This document shows, piece by piece, positions 1 through 7,955 of a stretch of 32,863 nucleotides of DNA. A program made the position numbers and the translations under genes. The first letter of the stretch is position 1. Every line of letters starts with the position of its first letter. Below the pieces are notes generated by a model that saw nothing but the letters and a program-made list of their open reading frames with translations, had not been told where the DNA came from and searched no databases. Origin of the DNA: Candidatus Omnitrophota bacterium (lineage in GTDB: Bacteria > Omnitrophota > Gorgyraeia > Gygaellales > Profunditerraquicolaceae); assembly GCA_016867005.1 (NCBI GenBank), contig VGKM01000003.1, positions 1 to 32,863 of the forward strand, in the 5' to 3' direction.

Positions 1-63
1 TTTGGCTAGAGCGCAGCGTTCGGGACGCTGAGGCCGACAGTTCAAGTCTGTCCGCCCCGACCA
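1..63 (+). tRNA. tRNA-Pro (anticodon CGG), 5' end truncated by window start
   Basis: Anticodon stem CAGCG-TTCGGGA-CGCTG (anticodon CGG), T-arm GACAG-TTCAAGT-CTGTC, acceptor 3' strand CGCCCCG, discriminator A, encoded CCA at 61-63. Confidence 0.88.
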
Positions 64-110
64 CCTTTCGATAAACTCAAGGTGATCGCCCTGAGTGGAA
101 TCGAAGGGCG
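62..110. repeat. Paired-hairpin palindromic repeat (REP-like)
   Basis: Hairpin 1 CACCTT(62-67)/AAGGTG(79-84); hairpin 2 CGCCCT(87-92)/AGGGCG(105-110). The two halves are imperfect reverse complements (CCTTTCGATAAACTCAAGG vs CCCTGAGTGGAATCGAAGGG). Confidence 0.65.
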
Positions 111-146
111 GACAAATAACAAAAGCCACAAGGAGTCCAAGAAGTT

Positions 147-3100
147 ATGAAAACCGGGCCCAGGCGCAAATATTTAATAATTCCGGTTGTGGTTATTACG
201 GGGATAATTATTTCTTTTATCCTCTTTTTTATGTCAAAGCGCCTGGAGAATAAGCGCCTGATCGCCGATTTTGAGTTATTGGCAGATGCAAGAAGCGACG
301 CGATACAACTCAGTTTGCAGGACCATATATTCGAGCTTTATTCTTTGCAAAGTTTTTTTGATGCCTCGCAATCGGTAAATAGGCAGGAATTTTCCACTTT
401 TGTCTCTGTTATTTTGCCCCGCCATCTCGGAGTGATCTCTTTTGACTGGGTCCCGCGCATAACCGATTCTAACAGGGAAAAATTTGAGGAGGCAATCCAG
501 AAAGAAGGCGTTGGCAGCTTTAAAATCAGGGACCTGGGAAATGAAGGAAAACTTTCAGAAGCCAAGCCCCACCCCGAGTATTTCCCTATCTATTATTCAG
601 TCCCTCCTGAAAACAATGCAAATGTCCTTGGTTTTAACCTTATGTCCAGTGAAGTACGCTGGCAGGCAATGCTGAGGGCGGTAAATGATGATGCCCCGAT
701 AGCTACTCCCCGCATAAGATCAATCCGGAAGGGTTCGGATTATGCCTGCCGTTTGTTTCTGCCTGTATACCGCAATGGCGTTATTTATAATACAAAAGAA
801 CTTCGTCAGCAGAATTTATTAGGTTATGTTTCGACGCTTTTCTTGGTCAAGGATACTATAGACGAGGCCTTAAAAGGCATGAAGCAGGCAGGTATTAATG
901 TATGCCTCTATGACGAAAGCGCGCCTCCCGATGATAAATTGCTGTATTGCCATATAGAAAATGCCTCCTTAGGCAATAGTAAACAAGGCTCAAGCAGAGG
1001 ATTTATCGCCCGTTCTACATTTGATTTCGGCGGCAGAAAATGGAGGATTGTTGCAACGCCTACAGAAGAATTCTTTGCTGTAAGAAAATTTGCCGGGCCA
1101 TGGTTTGTGCTCTTTGGGTCATTTATTTTAACATTTTTCTTAGCATCGTATTTATTCAGTATCTTAAACAGGTCAGCTGAAATCGAAAGGTTGATCGAGG
1201 AGCGCACAGCGGAATTAATCAAAGCAAAAGATAAAGCTACGCTTTTGTATAAGGTAAGCCCCAGCGCTATTTTTACGGTTGATAAAGAAATGCGGATCGT
1301 AAGCTGGAATAATAAGGCAACCGAGATAACCGGCTATACCAATGAAGAGGTAATGGGTAAGCAGTGCTTTATGTTTACCGAATACCCCTGCAAGGATAAA
1401 TGTGGACTTTATTCTGACGATGTCTCAAAACCTATAATCGGCCAGGAATGCACGATAAAGAGAAAAGATGGCACGATGCGTATTGTTACAAAGAATGCCG
1501 ATTTTCTAAAAGACGAATTCGGCAATGTAATGGGAGGCATTGAGAGTTTTGAAGATATCACCGAAAGAAAGCTTGCTGAAAACGCAATTAGAATTGCTTT
1601 TGATATGACGCATTCCATCCTGGAAAAGGCGCCGTTCGGCATATTTGTTGTAAATAAAACAGGAAATATCGATTATGTAAATACCCGCATGATTGAGATC
1701 TCCGGCTCGACTTACGAGCAATTCAAGGGAATGAATATTCTGCAAGTCCCCACATATAAGGAACTCGGCCTGGACCAGAAAATAAGGGATGTAATAAATT
1801 CTGGCGAATCATTTTTTATGGGTGACGTTGATTATACTTCTTTTTACAGCAAGAAAAGGAGCATCAGGAATTTTACCGGGATGTCTTTTGAAGAAGAGGG
1901 GCAGAGAAAAGCGCTTATTTTCGTAGAAGATGTTACTGCGGAAAAGCAGGCTGAGCAAAAGCTTGAAGAGGCGGCAGAAGAATGGAAGAGGACATTTGAT
2001 TCTATTTCCGATATGATCTTTATCCAGGATATCGACTCTACTATATTAAGGGCAAATAAGGCCTTCCTTGAATCTATAAAATCTCCTGCCGGCGACGTAA
2101 TCGGAAAGAAATGTTATCAGGTAATGCATAACCTTGACCATCCCTGGCCGGAATGCCCGTTTGAAAAGACCAAGCAGGATAAACTTACGCATACCGAAGA
2201 GGTCCATGATAAAAATATCGGTATCCCGCTTTTGGTTTCTACTTCTCCGATCTTTGACAACAAGGGTAATTTGATCGGCTCTGTCCATATTGCCAAGGAT
2301 ATCTCTGATATTATCAGGGCAAGAGAGGAACTTGAAAAAAAGAATGAAGAACTGAGAAAGCTCGATCAGCTCAAATCAGATTTTGTTTCTACGGTTTCGC
2401 ATGAATTACGCACCCCGCTATCTATTACCAAGGAAGGGATAAGTTTAATAATCGACGGTATCCCGGGAGCGATAAATGAAAAGCAGCGGAAAATATTAAG
2501 TACGGCAAAAGATAATGTGGACAGGCTGGCGCGCATCATCAATGAATTGCTTGATATTTCAAGGATCGAGGCAGGCAAGATTGAGATCAGAAGAGAATCC
2601 ACCAGTTTGAATCATATTATAGAGACAGTTATTACTTCGTTTTCATTAAAGACGCAGGAAAAAAACCTGGAATTGAAGTTAACCATGCCCGGGAGGCCTG
2701 TTGAAATCTATATTGACCCGGATAAAATAATCCAGGTATTTACTAATTTTGTGGATAATGCGATTAAATTCACCGAGAAAGGCACAATTGAGGTTTCTTG
2801 CTTTGAAAAAGAAAATGAGGTTGAGTGTTGTGTCAGGGATTCGGGTATCGGCATATCCGCTGATGACCTGCCTAAGCTGTTTGATAAGTTCCAACAATTC
2901 GGCCGTACGCCCGGGCCGGGAGAAAAAGGGACTGGCTTAGGGCTATCTATAGCCAAAGGGATAATCGACCTGCATAAGGGGCGTATTTGGGTAGAAAGCG
3001 AATTCGGCAAAGGCACGAAGTTTTATTTTAGCCTGCCCAAATATACTTATGAAACTCTTACAAAGGAATATGTTGATTCAGGCATCGATGATTCTTTGAA

Positions 3101-3458
3101 AAATCATACTAAATTCTCTTATATAATTGTAACTGTCGTAGATTTTAACAAGATATCCGAAGAAATCGAAAAAAATAAATTACATGAAGTCCTGCGTGAT
3201 ATCGAGGCGGCCATACGCAACAGTTTACGCCGTTCAAAGGATACTACATTAAAAGGGGAAAAAGAATTCGGTGTCTTCTTGTATGACTGCAACAGGGAGA
3301 ATGCTTTAAGGGTCGAGGGTAGGATCGAGCAGGTCATAGAGGATTGTTTGATTACGCATAGTTTGAGCGGAAGGCTGCAATTTAAATTCGGCTGCGTTAC
3401 ATATCCGGATCAGGCATCAAATTATGAAGAACTGATCAATATAATCAGGAAAGAATAA
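147..3458 (+). CDS. Membrane hybrid sensor: CHASE-like sensor, PAS domains, HisKA-HATPase_c, C-terminal degenerate GGDEF-like domain
   Basis: N-terminal TM then CHASE-like region and second TM; PAS domains with Cys-rich loops; H-box SHELRTPLS; N-box NFVDNAIKF; DSGIGIS; GTGLGLSIAKGI; C-terminal region resembles GGDEF with GEKEF in place of GGDEF. Confidence 0.9.
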   Translation: MKTGPRRKYLIIPVVVITGIIISFILFFMSKRLENKRLIADFELLADARSDAIQLSLQDHIFELYSLQSFFDASQSVNRQEFSTFVSVILPRHLGVISFDWVPRITDSNREKFEEAIQKEGVGSFKIRDLGNEGKLSEAKPHPEYFPIYYSVPPENNANVLGFNLMSSEVRWQAMLRAVNDDAPIATPRIRSIRKGSDYACRLFLPVYRNGVIYNTKELRQQNLLGYVSTLFLVKDTIDEALKGMKQAGINVCLYDESAPPDDKLLYCHIENASLGNSKQGSSRGFIARSTFDFGGRKWRIVATPTEEFFAVRKFAGPWFVLFGSFILTFFLASYLFSILNRSAEIERLIEERTAELIKAKDKATLLYKVSPSAIFTVDKEMRIVSWNNKATEITGYTNEEVMGKQCFMFTEYPCKDKCGLYSDDVSKPIIGQECTIKRKDGTMRIVTKNADFLKDEFGNVMGGIESFEDITERKLAENAIRIAFDMTHSILEKAPFGIFVVNKTGNIDYVNTRMIEISGSTYEQFKGMNILQVPTYKELGLDQKIRDVINSGESFFMGDVDYTSFYSKKRSIRNFTGMSFEEEGQRKALIFVEDVTAEKQAEQKLEEAAEEWKRTFDSISDMIFIQDIDSTILRANKAFLESIKSPAGDVIGKKCYQVMHNLDHPWPECPFEKTKQDKLTHTEEVHDKNIGIPLLVSTSPIFDNKGNLIGSVHIAKDISDIIRAREELEKKNEELRKLDQLKSDFVSTVSHELRTPLSITKEGISLIIDGIPGAINEKQRKILSTAKDNVDRLARIINELLDISRIEAGKIEIRRESTSLNHIIETVITSFSLKTQEKNLELKLTMPGRPVEIYIDPDKIIQVFTNFVDNAIKFTEKGTIEVSCFEKENEVECCVRDSGIGISADDLPKLFDKFQQFGRTPGPGEKGTGLGLSIAKGIIDLHKGRIWVESEFGKGTKFYFSLPKYTYETLTKEYVDSGIDDSLKNHTKFSYIIVTVVDFNKISEEIEKNKLHEVLRDIEAAIRNSLRRSKDTTLKGEKEFGVFLYDCNRENALRVEGRIEQVIEDCLITHSLSGRLQFKFGCVTYPDQASNYEELINIIRKE

Positions 3459-3463
3459 ATAAT

Positions 3464-3491
3464 TTTACAAAACTTGATTTATGTGTAAAAT
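3464..3491 (+). promoter_or_regulatory. Candidate sigma70 promoter TTTACA-N16-TAAAAT upstream of the CheY-like gene
   Basis: TTTACA at 3464-3469, 16 nt, TAAAAT at 3486-3491; SD-like GGAGG before the ATG at 3528. Confidence 0.4.
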
Positions 3492-3527
3492 AAGGCAGGA
3501 TAGGATTTTTTATTACCGGAGGTAGAA

Positions 3528-3899
3528 ATGGGAAATAGCAGGATTTTGCTGGTTGATGATGAGACGGACCTGGTTGAAATGGTCAAGATGCGGCTTGAGG
3601 CCAATCATTACGAAGTAATTACCGCTTTTGACGGGCAGGATGGCCTGGAGAAGGCGCGCAGCGTAAATCCTGATTTGATCATCCTGGATATTATGCTTCC
3701 TAAGATGGATGGTTATAAGGTCTGCAGGATACTGAAATTTGATGAGAACTTCAAGAAAATACCCGTTATCATGTTTACCGCACGCGCTCAAGACCAGGAC
3801 AAGGAGACCGGTACGCAGGTCGGGGCAGATGCCTATATAACAAAACCGTTCGAGCCGGAAGTATTATTGAATAAAATCAATGAACTAATGCCAAAATAA
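3528..3899 (+). CDS. Single-domain response regulator (CheY-like receiver)
   Basis: ILLVDDETDLVEMV, LIILDIMLPKMDGYKVC, MFTAR, GADAYITKPFEPEVLL; no output domain. Confidence 0.93.
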   Translation: MGNSRILLVDDETDLVEMVKMRLEANHYEVITAFDGQDGLEKARSVNPDLIILDIMLPKMDGYKVCRILKFDENFKKIPVIMFTARAQDQDKETGTQVGADAYITKPFEPEVLLNKINELMPK

Positions 3900-3906
3900 G
3901 GAAAAT

Positions 3907-5580
3907 ATGGATATCAGGCCGGATATTAATTTATTGATACAAAAAGGGATCATTAGCCAGGAACAGGTGGATAAAGCAAGGGAAGAGAGCGCCAAGACAG
4001 GGCTTCCTATTGAGAAATCACTTGAGCGGCTGGGTTTTATTTCTGAAGTGGATATCGCAAAAATTGCCGCGGATTCTATCGGCGTGCCTTTTATCAATTT
4101 GACCGATTACCTGATAGATGCTGAAGCAATCAAGCTTGTCCCTGAGGCATTGGCGAAGAAATTTAAAGCAGTGCCTATTTTTAAAATAGGCGATAGTTTA
4201 ACCGTGGCAATGGCAGATCCCCGCGATATCGCGGCAATCGATGAAATCAGGTTAAAAAGCAAGGTCGGGATAATCGAGCCGGTCATATCTACGGTAGACA
4301 TGATCCAGAAAGTTATTGACCAGTATTATGGGGCTATCGGTAGCGCCGAGGAATTAGTCAAGGGCCTGACCAAAGAAAAAATGGAGGAGCGCCTCAAAGG
4401 GACAAAGGGGCTTGCCGAGATCGCCGAAGATGCACCTATCGTAAAATTAGTAAGTTTAATAATCATGCAGGCCGTAAAAGACAAGGCAAGCGATGTGCAT
4501 ATTGAGCCGGCTGAAGATAAAGTCCTTGTGCGTTACCGCATAGACGGTATTTTGCATGAGGTACAAAAGATACCTAAACACTTGCAGAGTGCTTTGGCAT
4601 CGCGCGTCAAGGTAATGGCAAGGATGGATATTGCCGAGACCCGTAATCCTCAGGACGGAAGGATACAATTAAAGATGGAGAATAAGGATCTTGACCTGAG
4701 GGTTTCTTCTTTTCCGACAATAAACGGAGAAAACCTGGTTTTAAGGATTTTGGATAAATCATCGGTCCTTATGGGGCTTGCGGAACTCGGGTTTGCCGGC
4801 AAGGATTTAAAAAACTTTGATAAACTTATCAGGCGGCCAAACGGGATAATCCTTGTTACCGGCCCCACTGGTTCGGGAAAAACCACGACTTTGTATGCCG
4901 CGCTTTCCACTATCAATTCCATAGAAAAGAATATCATTACCATTGAGGACCCTGTTGAGTATGAGATCCCGCTTATCCGGCAGACGCAGGTAAATCCGAA
5001 GGCAGGGCTTACTTTTGCTAACGGCTTGCGCAGTATCCTTCGCCAGGACCCCGATATAATCATGGTCGGCGAAATACGCGATAAAGAAACCGCAGAGATA
5101 GCGATCCAGGCGTCTTTAACCGGGCATTTAGTTTTTTCAACGCTGCACACAAACGATGCCCCGGGCGCCCTTACCCGCCTGATAGATATGGGGATTGAAC
5201 CGTTTTTAATCGCAAGTTCCATCACCGGTATCCTGGCTCAGAGATTAGTGCGTGTGATCTGCCCGAAGTGTAAAGAAAAATATACTCCTTCGGATGAGGT
5301 CATGCATGATTTAGGGTTGAAGGAGAAAGTTGAATTGTACCGAGGAAAAGGATGTATGCACTGTAAAGAGACCGGTTTTTCCGGAAGAGTAGGTATTTTT
5401 GAATTACTTCTTATGAATGAGGAGATAAAGAACCTGGTTACCGCAAAGGCATCAAGCGGCGATATCAAGAAAAAGGCCTTGGCTCAAGGGATGACTACTT
5501 TATATGAAGACGGGATGGAGAAAATAAAGAGCGGAGTAACTACCGCAGAAGAAATGCTTAGAGTGACAGAGGAGGTGTAG
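3907..5580 (+). CDS. pilB: Type IV pilus / type II secretion assembly ATPase (PilB/GspE)
   Basis: T2SSE_N/MshEN-like N-terminus; Walker A GPTGSGKTTTLYA; Asp box IITIEDPVEY; RQDPDIIMVGEIRD; His box LTGHLVFSTLHTND; Zn motif CPKC...CMHC. Confidence 0.95.
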   Translation: MDIRPDINLLIQKGIISQEQVDKAREESAKTGLPIEKSLERLGFISEVDIAKIAADSIGVPFINLTDYLIDAEAIKLVPEALAKKFKAVPIFKIGDSLTVAMADPRDIAAIDEIRLKSKVGIIEPVISTVDMIQKVIDQYYGAIGSAEELVKGLTKEKMEERLKGTKGLAEIAEDAPIVKLVSLIIMQAVKDKASDVHIEPAEDKVLVRYRIDGILHEVQKIPKHLQSALASRVKVMARMDIAETRNPQDGRIQLKMENKDLDLRVSSFPTINGENLVLRILDKSSVLMGLAELGFAGKDLKNFDKLIRRPNGIILVTGPTGSGKTTTLYAALSTINSIEKNIITIEDPVEYEIPLIRQTQVNPKAGLTFANGLRSILRQDPDIIMVGEIRDKETAEIAIQASLTGHLVFSTLHTNDAPGALTRLIDMGIEPFLIASSITGILAQRLVRVICPKCKEKYTPSDEVMHDLGLKEKVELYRGKGCMHCKETGFSGRVGIFELLLMNEEIKNLVTAKASSGDIKKKALAQGMTTLYEDGMEKIKSGVTTAEEMLRVTEEV

Positions 5581-5581
5581 G

Positions 5582-5791
5582 ATGGTAATTTTAGTTATTA
5601 TCGGGGTTGTTTCTTTGATTTTAGGGTTGTTCCTTATGACCGATCCAAAATTATTGGAAAAGTTTATTAATCAGTTGAACAAAGTCATTATAGCAACAAG
5701 GCCGCCGAGCCTTAAGCAGAATAAGCTCCTCGGGATCTTCTTGATTGTTTTTTCCTTAGTTATGTTTTATATAGGGATGAAGTTAAGGTAA
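5582..5791 (+). CDS. Small two-TM membrane protein (69 aa) between pilB and pilC
   Basis: ORF starts 1 nt after the pilB stop and ends 12 nt before pilC; TM segments VILVIIGVVSLILGLFL and LLGIFLIVFSLVMFYIG flank a basic loop. Confidence 0.7.
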   Translation: MVILVIIGVVSLILGLFLMTDPKLLEKFINQLNKVIIATRPPSLKQNKLLGIFLIVFSLVMFYIGMKLR

Positions 5792-5803
5792 CTGATAAGG
5801 ATC

Positions 5804-7018
5804 ATGCCAAACTTTAAATATAGGGCAAGAGATAAGTTTTCGAGGGCAGTTAGCGGCACAATTGCCGCATCCGGAGAAGACGAAGCAGCCAAAAAGCTCC
5901 AGGATATGGGGTATGTGCCTATATCTGTTGAAAAGGCCCGCGATTTTTCCGCCCATGACCTGCTTAAGAAATTCAAAAGCGTAAAGCTGGAGGAGGTTAA
6001 TGTTTTTACCCGCCAGCTTTATTCTTTGCAAAAAGCCGGCGTCCCTCTTTTGTCCAGTTTGGAAGTAATCGCTATCCAAAGTAAGAACATGTATTTCAGA
6101 AGTGTTATCGAAGAAATAGCGGCAAATATCAGGTCAGGCAATAGTTTTTCTGCCTCTCTTCGAAAATACCCAAAGATCTTCGACGAAGTTTATGTCAGTA
6201 TGGTTAAAGCAGCAGAGTCAGGCGGTAATATCGCCAATATCCTGGAAAGGTTAAGCGCCTTACTGGAACAGGATATTGATACAAGGGCAAGGATCAAATC
6301 TGCAACGCGTTATCCCTTGCTTGCTTTTGTAGTTTTGTGTATCGGGTTCCTGATCATGGTCACTTTTGTAATCCCCCGTTTTTCAGTGATTTATGGCCAA
6401 TTTAATGCGGAGCTGCCTTTGCCGACCCGCGTTTTAATTATGATAAACCTCTTAATCAGAAAATTCTGGTTTTTGTTTATCACGCTTATTATCGCAGGTT
6501 TTATCGGTTTTAGAAAATTCATTAGATCCGGCTTTGGCCGTCCTATATGGGATAATTTTAAGCTTAAAGTTTATGTCCTGGGCCCTTTGATGCAAATACT
6601 GATAATGTCCCGTTTTGCCAGGATCACCAGTTTATTGATGAAAAGCGGGGTCCCGATATTGGAGATCCTGGATTTAGTGGCAAATACATCAGGTAATATT
6701 ATTATCGCCCGCGCCATAAGAAACGTCAAAGAAAGCGTTAACCAGGGAAGGGGCATTTCAGAGCCGATGAAAGCAAGCGGCCTTTTCCCGCCGGTTGTCG
6801 TACAGATGGTGGCAATAGGAGAGCAAACCGGCAAAGTCGATGAGCTGCTTTTAAGCGTCGCAGACTACTATGACCGCGAATCCAGCTATATGATCAAGAA
6901 TTTGAGTACCTATATTGAACCGGCGTTGATCTTCGTTTTAGGAATAATGGTTTTAGTGATGGCACTAGCGATATTTTTGCCGATGTGGAACCTGATCAGG
7001 TTATTCAGGCCTTCTTAA
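5804..7018 (+). CDS. pilC: Inner-membrane platform protein (PilC/GspF)
   Basis: 404 aa; RQLYSLQKAGVPLLSSL and ITSLLMKSGVPILEIL duplicated T2SSF modules; three TM regions. Confidence 0.93.
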   Translation: MPNFKYRARDKFSRAVSGTIAASGEDEAAKKLQDMGYVPISVEKARDFSAHDLLKKFKSVKLEEVNVFTRQLYSLQKAGVPLLSSLEVIAIQSKNMYFRSVIEEIAANIRSGNSFSASLRKYPKIFDEVYVSMVKAAESGGNIANILERLSALLEQDIDTRARIKSATRYPLLAFVVLCIGFLIMVTFVIPRFSVIYGQFNAELPLPTRVLIMINLLIRKFWFLFITLIIAGFIGFRKFIRSGFGRPIWDNFKLKVYVLGPLMQILIMSRFARITSLLMKSGVPILEILDLVANTSGNIIIARAIRNVKESVNQGRGISEPMKASGLFPPVVVQMVAIGEQTGKVDELLLSVADYYDRESSYMIKNLSTYIEPALIFVLGIMVLVMALAIFLPMWNLIRLFRPS

Positions 7019-7020
7019 AG

Positions 7021-7404
7021 ATGGCAAAGCGCGGCCTTACGCTCTTTGAGTTATTGGTTTCGGTTTGCGTTATTTCTACTCTTATCGGTTTATTTGCAAT
7101 TTATGCCAACAATACCGTAAAGGTCTCAAGAGAGATTGCCTTGCAAAGCGAGCTTAAGAATATCCGGATGTCTATCCAGCATTTTTATATTTTAAACGGA
7201 AGATATCCCAACGATTTGTTTGAGTTAACGCGTGAGCCCTTGACAATAGGCAGTGATAATAGTAAAATAATACTTCAAAGTTACTTGGGTTCTTTCAGGG
7301 TTGACAAGGAAGGCTGTATGCTCGACCCTTTCTTCAATAGGTATGTTTATAACAAAGTAGATGGCTCGGTTCATCCGGGAGGCAATGATTACCAGCGGTG
7401 GTAA
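7021..7404 (+). CDS. Prepilin-like protein, GspG-like core
   Basis: Start set to ATG 7021, not 6985: MAKRG^LTLFELLVSVCVIS class III signal peptide; C-terminal LDPFFNRYVYNKVDG resembles GspG. Confidence 0.85.
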   Translation: MAKRGLTLFELLVSVCVISTLIGLFAIYANNTVKVSREIALQSELKNIRMSIQHFYILNGRYPNDLFELTREPLTIGSDNSKIILQSYLGSFRVDKEGCMLDPFFNRYVYNKVDGSVHPGGNDYQRW

Positions 7405-7424
7405 ATTTTTGGAATTAATAACAC

Positions 7425-7466
7425 CCCGCGCTTATCGGAATTGCGCGGGCGTACCCTTATTGGGTA
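7425..7466 (+). promoter_or_regulatory. Two consecutive hairpins in the leader of the second pilin gene
   Basis: CCCGCGC(7425-7431)/GCGCGGG(7443-7449), then TACCC(7452-7456)/GGGTA(7462-7466). Confidence 0.6.
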
Positions 7467-7479
7467 AAAAGGAGGGGTA

Positions 7480-7881
7480 ATGGGTAAAAAGTCAGGTTTT
7501 ACTTTAATTGAATTAGTAATGGTCATAGTTATCCTCGGGATACTCGCCTCAGTCGCATTACCGACATTTTTCAACTTGCAGGAAGATGCAAAAAGAGCAG
7601 CTGTTAAAGGCGATTTAGGCGGCCTTCGCAGCGCAATTGCTATCTGGTATGCCAAGACAGCGGCATCGGCTGGTGTGGCATCATATCCTTCTATTACAGA
7701 ATTGAATTCTTCTCCCGGCGGGCCTTTAGCATTCGGCGTCCCGGTCAACCCTTATACAAATTCAAGCGGAATAATCGCGGGTGCCGCAGAAACTGCTAAT
7801 TCAAGCCAGGGATGGATTTATGACGTTACTACCGGCAGGATTTGGAGTTCCGCTCCGCAGACCCAGGGTTCGGGTTATTAG
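7480..7881 (+). CDS. Type IV pilin / GspG-type (pseudo)pilin, candidate major subunit
   Basis: MGKKSG^FTLIELVMVIVILGILASVALPTF prepilin motif with Glu5; strong SD AAGGAGGGG. Confidence 0.9.
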   Translation: MGKKSGFTLIELVMVIVILGILASVALPTFFNLQEDAKRAAVKGDLGGLRSAIAIWYAKTAASAGVASYPSITELNSSPGGPLAFGVPVNPYTNSSGIIAGAAETANSSQGWIYDVTTGRIWSSAPQTQGSGY

Positions 7882-7907
7882 TAAGATATTTTAGTTTGAC
7901 TTAAACG

Positions 7908-7949
7908 TAATGGCTGGCTTTTCAGAACAATTTGGAGAGCCAGCCATTA
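7908..7949. repeat. 12-bp perfect inverted repeat between pilin gene and TMTC-like gene
   Basis: TAATGGCTGGCT (7908-7919) pairs with AGCCAGCCATTA (7938-7949), 18-nt loop; no U-tract follows. Confidence 0.75.
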
Positions 7950-7955
7950 AATTAT

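Noticed and set aside
338-3337. Multiple 60-104 aa ORFs antisense or out of frame within the sensor kinase
   Set aside because: All overlap a strongly supported kinase ORF; no domains or SD signals.
4650-5225. 191-aa minus-strand ORF
   Set aside because: Lies wholly antisense to pilB, has no recognisable domain, and is best explained as a shadow ORF of the coding strand.
6985-7020. Upstream start of the 139-aa pilin ORF
   Set aside because: It would overlap pilC and bury the class III signal peptide; ATG 7021 gives a canonical MAKRG^LTLFE start.
7425-7449. Intrinsic terminator before the second pilin
   Set aside because: The GC stem is followed by CGTACCC, not a U-tract, so it is listed as a leader hairpin.
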